From Hafnia paralvei ATCC 29927 (GTDB lineage: Bacteria; Pseudomonadota; Gammaproteobacteria; Enterobacterales; Enterobacteriaceae), in contig NZ_LXET01000044.1 in assembly GCF_001655005.1 (NCBI RefSeq), positions 310,001 to 374,000 on the forward strand: 64,000 bases of DNA, read 5' to 3'. Under the pieces are notes generated by a model, which did no database searches, had not been told where the DNA came from, and saw nothing but the letters and a program-made list of their open reading frames with translations. Positions 8,900 through 17,325 of this stretch are shown here, piece by piece (position 1 is the first letter of the stretch; every line of letters begins with the position of its first letter). The translations under genes and the position numbers were made by a program.

Positions 8900-10324
8900 T
8901 TGAGCAAGGCCGCGCCAACTTTCCTCATCCACGACTACGAAACCTTTGGTCAACATCCCGCGCTAGATCGACCAGCCCAATTTGCGGGCGTTCGTACCGA
9001 TGCTGATTTCAACATTATCGAAGAGCCACTGGTCATTTACTGCCGCCCCTCAGACGACTATCTGCCACAGCCAGAAGCCGTGATGATCACAGGTATTACT
9101 CCTCAGGTCGCTTTAACACGAGGCGTTAGCGAAGCCGAGTTTTCTCGCCAGATCAATCAAATATTTAGCGTGCCTGGCACCTGTATCATGGGCTACAACA
9201 ATATTCGTTTTGATGATGAAGTAAGCCGCAATATCTTTTATCGCAACTTTTACGATCCCTACGCCTATAGTTGGCAAAACGGGAATTCACGCTGGGATTT
9301 ACTCGATGTGCTGCGTACCTGCTACGCCTTACGTCCTGAAGGGATTAACTGGCCAGAAAATGAAGAAGGTCTGCCGAGCTTCAAGCTCGAGCATTTGTCT
9401 AAAGCCAACGGTATCGAACACGAAAATGCGCATGATGCGATGGCCGACGTGTACGCTACCATTGCACTGGCGAAGTTAGTTAAACAAGCTCAGCCTAAGC
9501 TGTTTGATTACCTGTTCCAACTGAGAAATAAGCATAAGGTTTCTGCACTACTTGATATCGCCAACATGAAACCTTTAGTCCATATTTCCGGAATGTTTGG
9601 TGCGCTGCGTGGCAACACAAGCCTAGTTGCGCCACTGGCGTGGCACCCCGACAACAAAAATGCCGTGATCATGTGCGATCTTGCCGGTGATATGTCACCA
9701 CTGTTGGAACTCGATACCGATGCTCTGCGCGAACGTCTTTATACACGTCGTAGTGAATTGCGTTCCGACCAACCGCCTGCACCGCTTAAATTAGTCCATA
9801 TCAACAAGTGTCCGGTTTTGGCTCCAGATCAGACGCTGCGCCCAGAAAACGCTGAACGCCTTGGCTTAGACCGCCAGCGTTGTATGGATAACTTGCAGTT
9901 GCTGCGTAATCACCCAGAACTGCGCGATAAAGTCGTTGCCGTTTTCGCTGAGGCCGAGCCTTTTAAAGCGTCAGATGACGTTGATGCACAGCTTTATGAC
10001 GGGTTCTTCAGCGACGCAGACCGAAGCGCCATGCAGATTATAAGAGAGACGCTGCCACAGAATCTTCCCGCTCTCGACCTCACGTTTAACGATAAACGCG
10101 TTCTGCCTTTGCTGTTCCGCTATCGCGCCCGCAACTTCCCCACGACGCTTACCGATGATGAGCAACGTCGCTGGCAACTCCACCGCCAAGCAGTGCTAAC
10201 ACCGGAGCGATTACAGGCGTATATCCATCAACTTGAAGAGTTGTATAACCGCCATGAAGACGAACCTGAAAAGCTTGCCCAACTCAAAGAGCTCTTTGAA
10301 TACGCGCGTCAGCTAGTCAATTAA
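8900..10324 (+). CDS. sbcB: SbcB, exodeoxyribonuclease I
   Basis: Single-strand-specific 3'-5' exonuclease used in mismatch repair and recombination, interacting with SSB. The 474 residues match the family length. The DEDD catalytic motifs are visible: DYETFG near residue 11, GYNNIRFDDE near residue 100, and HDAMADVYAT near residue 180; the C-terminal part is the exonuclease I extension. The start is TTG at 8900 with AAGAG 8 nt upstream; no in-frame ATG lies close by and the E. coli N-terminus aligns here. It sits next to yeeA as in E. coli. Confidence 0.96.
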   Translation: MSKAAPTFLIHDYETFGQHPALDRPAQFAGVRTDADFNIIEEPLVIYCRPSDDYLPQPEAVMITGITPQVALTRGVSEAEFSRQINQIFSVPGTCIMGYNNIRFDDEVSRNIFYRNFYDPYAYSWQNGNSRWDLLDVLRTCYALRPEGINWPENEEGLPSFKLEHLSKANGIEHENAHDAMADVYATIALAKLVKQAQPKLFDYLFQLRNKHKVSALLDIANMKPLVHISGMFGALRGNTSLVAPLAWHPDNKNAVIMCDLAGDMSPLLELDTDALRERLYTRRSELRSDQPPAPLKLVHINKCPVLAPDQTLRPENAERLGLDRQRCMDNLQLLRNHPELRDKVVAVFAEAEPFKASDDVDAQLYDGFFSDADRSAMQIIRETLPQNLPALDLTFNDKRVLPLLFRYRARNFPTTLTDDEQRRWQLHRQAVLTPERLQAYIHQLEELYNRHEDEPEKLAQLKELFEYARQLVN

Positions 10325-10453
10325 TATTTATGAGTTTTATGTTTTAGGGTGAGCTATATCACCCACAGTATTTTCAACAGCGGGTAGTATTAGCATCAGA
10401 AGCCGATTTTATCTTTATTTTACAATAGACTTTACAAAAAACAGGTCGTTATT

Positions 10454-11380
10454 ATGTGGCTAAAAAACGGGCCAGCCTTGGCCGTTCTGGCGTTTATTTT
10501 ATGGGGTATCACTCCGTTATTTTATAAAATGCTGCCGGATGCCAATGCATTAGAGCTGCTAGCGCAACGCCTGTTTTGGTCTATTCCTTTGCTGCTTTTG
10601 CTACGTCTGCTCTTCAAAAATCGCACAACGTGGAAACAAGTCTGGCAGGACAAGCGCTCTCTGTTTTGCTGTCTGCTGGGCGGCGCTATCATGAGCGTAT
10701 CATGGACCACGTTTATCTATGCCCTCACCCACAATTTGGTCTTAGATGCCAGTCTCGGTTACTTCACTAATCCACTATTTTCAATTGCCCTTGGCGTGAT
10801 TTTTCTGCACGACAAACTAAGCCGTTTTCAGCGAATTGCCGTTGCGCTCGCGATAACAGGGCTGGCCTATCAGATCGTGTTGTTGGGACACATCCCCATT
10901 TTGGCTCTGGCGATGGGCAGTACTTTTGCCTTTTATGGTCTGGTGCGTAAATTTATCCGTTACGACATCATGACCGCGTTAACGCTGGAAACCCTTTGGA
11001 TGTTGCCGCTGGCTATTGCCATCACAATTTGGCTGCACATGACAGGCAGCAGCATTTTAGCGGGTTCCGGCACTAAAACCTTTGTACTTTATGCGCTTAC
11101 CGCCCCAGTCACCTTTGCACCACTTTTACTGTTCGCCGCCGCAATCAAACGCACTTCGCTGACGGTGATTGGCTTAGCGCAATATGTAGAGCCGTCGCTA
11201 CAATTCTTGCTCGCCGTATTAGCCTTCGGTGAGCCAATTAGTATGCCGAAAATGATCAGTTTCTCCTTGATATGGTTAGGATTGGCATTTTGTGTATATG
11301 AGTTATTCCGCCAGCATTGGCGTTACCGACATCTGGCCACAGATATGGTACGGGGAAAAAGAAACCATCCGGGACATTAA
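10454..11380 (+). CDS. rarD: RarD, EamA-family transporter
   Basis: Inner-membrane protein of the drug/metabolite transporter superfamily, RarD subfamily. About ten hydrophobic segments run through the 308 residues. The N-terminus (GPALAVLAFILWGITPLFYK) and APVTFAPLLLFAAAIKRTSLTVIGLAQYVEP near residues 215-245 are characteristic of RarD. The name comes from chloramphenicol-resistance screens, but the physiological substrate is not established. It lies 129 bp downstream of sbcB and probably has its own promoter; a terminator-like hairpin lies beyond it. Confidence 0.88.
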   Translation: MWLKNGPALAVLAFILWGITPLFYKMLPDANALELLAQRLFWSIPLLLLLRLLFKNRTTWKQVWQDKRSLFCCLLGGAIMSVSWTTFIYALTHNLVLDASLGYFTNPLFSIALGVIFLHDKLSRFQRIAVALAITGLAYQIVLLGHIPILALAMGSTFAFYGLVRKFIRYDIMTALTLETLWMLPLAIAITIWLHMTGSSILAGSGTKTFVLYALTAPVTFAPLLLFAAAIKRTSLTVIGLAQYVEPSLQFLLAVLAFGEPISMPKMISFSLIWLGLAFCVYELFRQHWRYRHLATDMVRGKRNHPGH

Positions 11381-11439
11381 CTCACCCACCCTAACCGCTC
11401 AATAAACATCCTCCGGTCTGGCCACGCTATAGGTAAAAA

Positions 11440-11463
11440 ATCGGGGAGCTTTCACTCCCCGAT
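11440..11463 (-). terminator. terminator between rarD and puuP
   Basis: ATCGGGGAG and CTCCCCGAT form a perfect 9-bp stem with a 6-nt loop. On the minus strand it is followed by TTTTTT, making it the terminator of puuP; it may also slow rarD transcripts. Confidence 0.8.
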
Positions 11464-11479
11464 ATGACTTCTACCCGTA

Positions 11480-12868
11480 TCATTCCGCCTGCGGTTGGCT
11501 TTCGAACTGCGGTGGCGGTTTACGGAAGCGTCGGGTCAGATAAACCAAATATCCAAAGCCGAGCGCTGCCCAAATCAATCCCATCGTCAGTGAACTTTTC
11601 TCAAGGTTCAGCCACAGTACGGCCACGGTGAGCGCCCCGATCATCGGCAATACCAGAAAATGGAAGCGATCTTTCCACGTTTTATTACGTCCTTCGCGAA
11701 TGTAAAAATGGCTGATGACTGAAAGATTCACAAAGGTAAACGCGACCAGCGCACCAAAGTTAATCAACGCCGTGGCCGTCACCAAATCAAACGAAATGGC
11801 CGACAGAGCCACCAATCCCACCATGATCACGTTTAACGCTGGCGTGCGCCACTTGGGATGTACATAGCCAAAAATCTTCTCTGGGAATACGTTATCACGC
11901 CCCATCACGTACAGCAGGCGTGAAACGCTGGCGTGCGATGCCAAACCCGAAGCCAACGTATTCACGAAGGTGGTGCACAAGAAGATTGACTGGAACAGCT
12001 TGCCACCGACGTATAACGCAATTTCCGGTAACGCCTCATCCGGCTGTTTAAATCGCGTGATATCGGGGAAGAAGAGCTGAATAAAGAACGACACCGAGAT
12101 GAAAATGATCCCGCCATACAGCGCGGTCAAGAATATCGCGCGCGGAATGGTTTTTGCCGCATCCTTGGTTTCTTCAGACAGCGTAGTTACCGCATCAAAT
12201 CCGAGGAAGGAGAAGCACACGATGGTGGCACCGGTGATTATCGGCAACAGGTGGGCATTTTCACTGACAAAAGGCTGTAGGCTCCACACCTTTCCCACCC
12301 CTTCCCCTTTATGCAGCCCTTGAACCACGAGAAAGATGAAGACCAAAATAATGGCAACCTGCACCAGAACAAAAATGGTGTTGAAGTTTGCCACTAAACT
12401 CACACTTTTCAGGTTAGCCGCCGTCATTATCGCAACAAAACCAACGACCCAAATCCAAGGGGGAACTTCTGGGAACATCGCCGACAGATAGATTTTTGCC
12501 AACAGCACGTTAATCATCGGCAAAAACAGATAATCAAGCAGCGATGACCAGCCCACCAAGAAACCTACGTGCGGATTTATCGCTTTTTGCGCATAGGTAT
12601 AGGCAGAACCCGCCGTCGGGAACTGACGTACCAGTTTTCCATAGCTAATTGCCGTAAATAGCACTCCGGCCAGCGCAAACAGATATGACATCGGCACATG
12701 GCCGTTGCTGATACCGGAAACAATGCCGAAGGTATCAAACACTGTCATTGGCGTCAGGTAGGCCAAGCCCATCATAACGATCTGCCAGAGCTTTAGAGAT
12801 TTACGTAATTGAGGCTTGCCTGCTTCATGTGCAGTCGCCTGAGAAACAGAAGGAGTTCTAATCGCCAT
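11480..12868 (-). CDS. puuP: PuuP, putrescine importer
   Basis: Inner-membrane APC-superfamily proton symporter that imports putrescine for the Puu pathway. Twelve hydrophobic segments are expected over 462 residues; the near-identity to E. coli PuuP is clear at LRKSLKLWQIVMMGLAYLTP and in the HASVSRLLYVMGRDNVFPE region. The ATG at 12868 (MAIRTPS) has a strong GGGGGAAA ribosome site and aligns with E. coli; the in-frame start 45 nt upstream is rejected. It lies downstream of the aminotransferase gene on the same strand after a 473-bp structured leader, and a small ORF overlaps its first codons. Confidence 0.96.
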   Translation of the reverse strand: MAIRTPSVSQATAHEAGKPQLRKSLKLWQIVMMGLAYLTPMTVFDTFGIVSGISNGHVPMSYLFALAGVLFTAISYGKLVRQFPTAGSAYTYAQKAINPHVGFLVGWSSLLDYLFLPMINVLLAKIYLSAMFPEVPPWIWVVGFVAIMTAANLKSVSLVANFNTIFVLVQVAIILVFIFLVVQGLHKGEGVGKVWSLQPFVSENAHLLPIITGATIVCFSFLGFDAVTTLSEETKDAAKTIPRAIFLTALYGGIIFISVSFFIQLFFPDITRFKQPDEALPEIALYVGGKLFQSIFLCTTFVNTLASGLASHASVSRLLYVMGRDNVFPEKIFGYVHPKWRTPALNVIMVGLVALSAISFDLVTATALINFGALVAFTFVNLSVISHFYIREGRNKTWKDRFHFLVLPMIGALTVAVLWLNLEKSSLTMGLIWAALGFGYLVYLTRRFRKPPPQFESQPQAE

Positions 12869-13076
12869 GACGGTTTCCCCCTTTGTCCTCTGCTGGTAAC
12901 AAATTAACGTCATTCAGAGAGGCCGCGGGGAAACGTCGTATTAGGCGGCGGGATAATCGACTACAGATATAAGTTTGTTCATTTAGCAAAGCGCCAGAAA
13001 AACAGTGAGCTGGCCCGTATTCGCTGCGGCTCAGGCGTTCGCCCAAGCGCGGCGGATAAACATAAACATGCACCAT
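12858..13076 (-). CDS. possible leader peptide ORF overlapping puuP start
   Basis: A 72-codon ORF starts with ATG at 13076 behind AGAGGA at 7-nt spacing and ends 11 nt inside puuP (GTCATGGCGATTAG holds both the puuP ATG and this stop). It is rich in Arg, Pro and Leu, lacks a signal peptide or domain, and resembles nothing I know. The good ribosome site and the overlap suggest translational coupling to puuP. It could equally be chance in a GC-rich leader. Confidence 0.3.
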   Translation of the reverse strand: MVHVYVYPPRLGERLSRSEYGPAHCFSGALLNEQTYICSRLSRRLIRRFPAASLNDVNLLPAEDKGGNRHGD

Positions 13077-13341
13077 CGTTATATCCTCTAGACGTATCCC
13101 GATACGTCACATTGAAACCACTACCGCCTGAACGCTCCGTGGTCCGGTAGTGGAAAACAGCCGCGAGTAATGCTTTTGCTCTGGCTATCGCGCAAATCAA
13201 CCGATCGCGCTCTGTATTTGGAATCTGCCCAATCAGCTGTTCGGGCAGTTCATCGTTTGTTCACCATCGATGGGTTGTGTTACGCATCGCTTCAGTGATA
13301 AAAAAAAGATAACCGTCAGTAAACTGCCGGTTATCTTTATG
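12869..13341 (-). promoter_or_regulatory. structured leader region upstream of puuP
   Basis: This 473-bp gap holds no conserved gene. Read toward puuP it contains CTGCCC/GGGCAG (near 13225-13248), CCACTACCG/CGGTAGTGG (13118-13126 with 13145-13153) and the palindrome GACGTATC-CC-GATACGTC (13091-13108). A TGTTCAT motif near 12977 resembles half of a PuuR box. The puuP promoter must lie here, after the terminator at 13305-13338. Confidence 0.5.
13305..13338 (-). terminator. terminator of the GABA aminotransferase gene
   Basis: AAAGATAACCG and CGGTTATCTTT pair over 11 bp with further AGT/ACT pairing inside; on the minus strand it is followed by a run of eight T. It lies a few bases past the aminotransferase stop and separates that gene from puuP. 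Confidence 0.88.
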
Positions 13342-14664
13342 TCATGCATTCTGCACTTTTTTAGCGACAACAGAAAGTGCCGTAGCCAACTTTTCCATAC
13401 CTTCTTTTATAACTTCTTTTTCTGCTGTGAGCGGTGCTAAGAATCGAATGACATTACCGCGCACGCCACAGGAGAGTAAAATCAGCCCCTGCTTACCAGC
13501 CTCTTTCACCAACGCCGAAGTCAGTGCTTTATTCGGCTTAGTCGCATCACGGTTTTCAACTAACTCCATAGCCACTATCGCACCCACGGCGCGAATGTCA
13601 CCAATACAGTCAAAACGCTCAGCCAACGCATGTAGTTCGCGGGTGATCTGCTCACCGACCTGTTGTGCCTTCTGATTCAGTTGTTCATCCTTAATCAGAT
13701 CCGTCACTGCCAGCGCCGCTGCAATCGCCACCGGCGAACCGGCATAGGTTCCCCCTAATCCGCCCGGCAACGCTTTTTCCATTAAACGCTTTTTGCCGAC
13801 CAACGCAGACAGCGGGAAACCACCAGCCAGACTTTTCGCCATAGTCACTAAATCGGGCTCTACGCCGGTATGCTCAATAGCAAAGGTCTTACCTGTACGA
13901 CAGAAACCGCTCTGAATTTCGTCTGCGATCAAGACGATCCCGTGCCGATCGCAAATCTCACGCAGAGATTTGAGGAAGCCCGCCGGAGCCGCATAGAAAC
14001 CGCCTTCACCCTGCACCGGTTCGATGATAATAGCTGCGACTTCGGTCGGCGCAATATCGGCGGCAAAAATGGCATCTAACGCATCCAAAGCATGTTGTTC
14101 AGTAATGCCGAGGTATGGCGCAGGATACGGCGCATGATAAATGCCCGATGGGAATGGCCCATATCCCTGTTTGTACGGTGCTACTTTTCCCGTTAACGCC
14201 ATCCCCATGAGGGTGCGTCCGTGAAAACCGCCGCGAAACGCAATCACACCGCCGCGCCCCGTTGCGATACGCGCAACCTTAACGGCGTTTTCAACCGCTT
14301 CGGCTCCCGTCGTCAATAACAGTGTCTGAGTCGCTTCCTTAATAGGCACCAGCGCATTCAAACGCTCAGCCAACTCAACATATTCAGGATACGGCGTCAC
14401 TTGGAAGCACGGATGAGTAAATCGAGTCAGTTGCTCTTGCACCGCCGCGATCACTTTGGGATGGTTATGTCCGGTATTTAATACCGCGATCCCGGCTGCA
14501 AAATCGATATAACGATTGCCTTCGATGTCCCACAGCTCAGCGTTGCGCGCTTTTTGAATGAACGCTGGCAGTAAGGTTGAAACTCCGCCCGCCACCGCTT
14601 CCTCACGGCGCGTCTGCCACGATTGGTTGGTGCCATTACCGGACAGATTGTGATTCTCAGACAT
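13342..14664 (-). CDS. gabT: 4-aminobutyrate aminotransferase (GabT/PuuE)
   Basis: PLP-dependent class III aminotransferase converting GABA and 2-oxoglutarate to succinate semialdehyde and glutamate, the last step of putrescine breakdown. The fold's hallmarks are present: TTGAEAVENAVK cofactor loop near residue 119, FRGGFHGRT, the IADEIQSGF Asp, and the catalytic Lys in MAKSLAGGFP near residue 280. The C-terminal half (GDIRAVGAIVAMELVE, KQGLILLSCGVRGNVIRFLAPLT) looks more like GabT than E. coli PuuE, but its place between puuA and puuP means it fills the PuuE role here. The ATG at 14664 has a GGAGC site. About 25 residues precede the usual GabT start. Confidence 0.93.
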   Translation of the reverse strand: MSENHNLSGNGTNQSWQTRREEAVAGGVSTLLPAFIQKARNAELWDIEGNRYIDFAAGIAVLNTGHNHPKVIAAVQEQLTRFTHPCFQVTPYPEYVELAERLNALVPIKEATQTLLLTTGAEAVENAVKVARIATGRGGVIAFRGGFHGRTLMGMALTGKVAPYKQGYGPFPSGIYHAPYPAPYLGITEQHALDALDAIFAADIAPTEVAAIIIEPVQGEGGFYAAPAGFLKSLREICDRHGIVLIADEIQSGFCRTGKTFAIEHTGVEPDLVTMAKSLAGGFPLSALVGKKRLMEKALPGGLGGTYAGSPVAIAAALAVTDLIKDEQLNQKAQQVGEQITRELHALAERFDCIGDIRAVGAIVAMELVENRDATKPNKALTSALVKEAGKQGLILLSCGVRGNVIRFLAPLTAEKEVIKEGMEKLATALSVVAKKVQNA

Positions 14665-14895
14665 GATGTGCTCCGTAATTGAATTTGAATTTCGAATACA
14701 GACTTCCCCCCACCGTACGCACTGCCCTCTGACAAAAGAGGAATTAAGGTGGAGTTACAACATTTTTCCGGCTATCCCCGAAAGATTTCAAAGTGAAGAA
14801 AGGCGGCATCTGAATGAATCCCCTGAAGCTGACGCCAGTCAGTAACTGAGGGATTAAAGGCAGCCAACACATCTACAGTTTGAAAAATAAAGGGA

Positions 14896-16314
14896 TCAGG
14901 CGTTCTTCAGCATCCAGTCAATTTCAGTATCAGTCACCATACGCTCGAACTGAATTAGCTCATCGGTCTTACAAGCATGGTAAACATGGCTGAAACGCTC
15001 TCCGAGCAGTGAGCGCAGCGCCTGCTGTTCTTCAAATTCATACAGCGCATCGCTTTGGCGGATCGGGAAAGGTAAACCTTCCTGCTCAATACCGTTGCCG
15101 GTGATCGGCTCAGCCAGCGTGAGGTCGTTGTCTAAGCCATGCAAAATGCCAGCAAGAACCGTGGCCATCACTAGATAGGGGTTAGCATCAGCGCCCGCTA
15201 CGCGATATTCAACGCGGTGGCTGTCACGATCGCCGCACGGAATGCGCAGCGCTACGGTTCGGTTGTTATGCCCCCAAGAGGCTTGAGTCGGTACGTACAT
15301 TCCCGGTTGGAAACGACGGAAAGCGTTGACATTAGGTGCCAGCAGTGCCATTGAGGCAGGCATTAACGCCATCATCCCGGCAAGCGCTTTCTTCAATAGC
15401 AGAGAATCTTCGCCGTCATCATCGGCAAACACATTCTGACCTTTGTTATCCAACATGCTGATGTGGATGTGCATCCCACTGCCAGCATGTTCTTCATAAG
15501 GCTTTGCCATAAATGTGGCATGCATATCATGGTTTTCAGCCACCATACGCACCAGTCGCTTCAGAGACAGCGCATGATCGCAAGCCTGCAAAACGTTATC
15601 GGTATGGTTAAGATTAACTTCGAACTGCCCTGGGGAGGCTTCAGCAACGGCACCATCGGCAGGAATTTGTTGCAGTTTTGCCAGCTCATCGATATCGCTG
15701 AGGACATCAGCAAAATGATTCAGGTTATCAACGGAATAAACCTGACTCTGCGTATTTCGCTCTTGCGTCCCCGGCGCACATGGCGGTTGTAGATACCCTT
15801 CCGCATCACGTTGTCGATCGATGAGATAGAACTCCAGCTCTACCGCTACCACGGGGAATAATCCGCGCTGGCGTAGTTGCTGCCAGACATTATTCAGTAC
15901 GTTACGTGGCTCAACGTCAAAGGGAGTACCATCTTCATCCAGCATGGTCAGAAGAACCTGACCGATAAACTCAGGGTCTGCCGCTGACGGCGTTAACGAA
16001 CCCAATACCGGCACACAGGTGCGATCCGGTTCGCCTAGTTCTTGTCCTAAACCGGCCTCTTCAACCACGTTGCCAAGAATATCCATCGCAAACACTGAGG
16101 CGGGGAAATAACACCCTTTCTCCAGTTTTTTCAAACCTGCAACAGGAATTCTTTTTCCGCGGAAACAGCCATTAAGGTCGGTTAGGAGTACATCCACATG
16201 CTGCGTCGAGGGATAGCGTTCCAAATAATTTTTAACTTCGCGTTGAAACGCGCTACTTCGTCTCTCTTCGCTATGCTGAACAAAATTTTCAACTTCTACG
16301 ATATTGGTTTGCAT
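14896..16314 (-). CDS. puuA: PuuA, gamma-glutamylputrescine synthetase
   Basis: ATP-dependent ligase joining glutamate to putrescine, the first step of the Puu pathway. It is a glutamine-synthetase-fold enzyme of 472 residues, the same length as E. coli PuuA, with near-identical stretches such as DVLLTDLNGCFRGKRIPV and EPDRTCVPVLGSLTPSAADP. Metal- and ATP-site motifs are visible: VAVELEFYLID, EASPGQFEVNL and GSGMHIHISM. It is divergent from puuD across a 216-bp region carrying PuuR-like boxes. The aminotransferase gene follows after 231 bp with no clear terminator, so read-through is possible. Confidence 0.97.
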   Translation of the reverse strand: MQTNIVEVENFVQHSEERRSSAFQREVKNYLERYPSTQHVDVLLTDLNGCFRGKRIPVAGLKKLEKGCYFPASVFAMDILGNVVEEAGLGQELGEPDRTCVPVLGSLTPSAADPEFIGQVLLTMLDEDGTPFDVEPRNVLNNVWQQLRQRGLFPVVAVELEFYLIDRQRDAEGYLQPPCAPGTQERNTQSQVYSVDNLNHFADVLSDIDELAKLQQIPADGAVAEASPGQFEVNLNHTDNVLQACDHALSLKRLVRMVAENHDMHATFMAKPYEEHAGSGMHIHISMLDNKGQNVFADDDGEDSLLLKKALAGMMALMPASMALLAPNVNAFRRFQPGMYVPTQASWGHNNRTVALRIPCGDRDSHRVEYRVAGADANPYLVMATVLAGILHGLDNDLTLAEPITGNGIEQEGLPFPIRQSDALYEFEEQQALRSLLGERFSHVYHACKTDELIQFERMVTDTEIDWMLKNA

Positions 16315-16363
16315 GATTCACCCGCCATTGATTGAAGACCGTGGATCTGACCCTTTGAGTTGC

Positions 16364-16378
16364 TCGATATAATGTCCA
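16364..16378. promoter_or_regulatory. PuuR-like box 1
   Basis: The 15-mer here contains ATATAATG and ends in CA, matching 10 of 15 positions of the E. coli PuuR consensus AAAATATAATGAACA as I recall it. It lies about 50 bp upstream of puuA. Operator function is inferred. Confidence 0.45.
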
Positions 16379-16458
16379 CAATTGAAATGTAGATGCAAAT
16401 AAAATGTTTCGCAAGTGTTGCAATTAGTTTGAATATTGGACGTACCACTGCTAGATTG

Positions 16459-16473
16459 AGAAAATATTGAACG
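16459..16473. promoter_or_regulatory. PuuR-like box 2
   Basis: AGAAAATATTGAACG matches the E. coli PuuR consensus at 11 of 15 positions. It lies between puuA and puuD, roughly 60 bp before the puuD start. Function is inferred from the match and from puuR being in the same cluster. Confidence 0.45.
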
Positions 16474-16497
16474 GAAAAGCGCTGTATGGAAGCAATG

Positions 16498-16512
16498 TGT
16501 TCATAATTTAGA
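16498..16512. promoter_or_regulatory. PuuR-like box 3
   Basis: On the reverse strand TCTAAATTATGAACA matches the PuuR consensus at 10 of 15 positions, including an intact ATGAACA end. It sits 19 bp upstream of the puuD start, where a bound repressor would block initiation. Confidence 0.45.
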
Positions 16513-16530
16513 CCAAGCGGAGAGGGTGGT

Positions 16531-17313
16531 ATGGGCAATATATTTAACAGGCCGGTAATCGGTGTTGTCATGTGTAGGAACAGGGTGCACGGACACTTAA
16601 CGCAGACCTTGCAAGAAAAGTACCTAAATGCCGTATTGAATGCCGGTGGCGTGCCAGTCGCTTTGCCCCATGCGCTAGCAGAGCCGGAATTACTGGAAAC
16701 GCTTCTTCCTCATCTGGATGGCATTATGCTGCCGGGTAGCCCAAGCAATGTGCAGCCGCACCTATATGGTGAAAACGGCGATGAGCCTGACGCCGATCCT
16801 GGGCGTGATAGTTTGAGTCTGGCGCTAATTAGCATCGCACTCGAAAGGCGCATTCCCCTTTTCGCCATCTGCCGAGGGTTACAGGAAATGGTGGTGGCAA
16901 CCGGTGGCACGCTCTATCGACGTCTCTATGAACAGCCTGAGCTGTTGGAACACCGCGAAGATCCTGAGTTACCGCTTGAGCAACAATATGCCCCTTCTCA
17001 TGAAGTGCTGGTACAAGATGGGGGTTTGCTTTCAAAATTAGTACCGGGTTGCAACAAGTTTTGGGTTAACTCATTGCATGGCCAAGGCGCAAAAACGCTG
17101 GGGCCATTGCTGCGCGTTGAAGCCAAAGCATCGGATGGATTAGTGGAAGCCGTGAGCGTTCACGATCACCCCTTTGCTCTAGGCGTGCAGTGGCATCCTG
17201 AATGGAACAGCGATGAATACGCCCTATCCCGCTTGTTGTTTGAAGGTTTTATCACCGCTTGTCAGAAAGCCAGTGCTGAAAAAAACAGCCAGCCTGACAA
17301 GAACTATCAATAA
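16531..17313 (+). CDS. puuD: PuuD, gamma-glutamyl-GABA hydrolase
   Basis: Class I glutamine-amidotransferase-like hydrolase that releases GABA from gamma-glutamyl-GABA. The nucleophile Cys lies in FAICRGLQE near residue 114 and the catalytic His-x-Glu in VQWHPEWNS near residue 222. It has 260 residues against 254 in E. coli, with LPGSPSNVQPHLYGENGDEPDADPGRD-like sequence fully conserved. It begins the plus-strand arm puuD-puuR-puuC-puuB, with puuR starting 12 nt after its stop. The start at 16531 has GGAGAGGG upstream. Confidence 0.97.
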   Translation: MGNIFNRPVIGVVMCRNRVHGHLTQTLQEKYLNAVLNAGGVPVALPHALAEPELLETLLPHLDGIMLPGSPSNVQPHLYGENGDEPDADPGRDSLSLALISIALERRIPLFAICRGLQEMVVATGGTLYRRLYEQPELLEHREDPELPLEQQYAPSHEVLVQDGGLLSKLVPGCNKFWVNSLHGQGAKTLGPLLRVEAKASDGLVEAVSVHDHPFALGVQWHPEWNSDEYALSRLLFEGFITACQKASAEKNSQPDKNYQ

Positions 17314-17325
17314 GGAAGTATGCAT

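Noticed and set aside
10347..10364. GTGA-N6-TCAC dyad between sbcB and rarD as a CRP site
   Set aside because: Core matches, but the outer positions do not and no matching -10 lies at the right distance; it may simply be a short hairpin.
12979..13200. 73-codon minus-strand ORF in the puuP leader
   Set aside because: TTG start without a ribosome site, and it overlaps the better-started 72-codon ORF in another frame.
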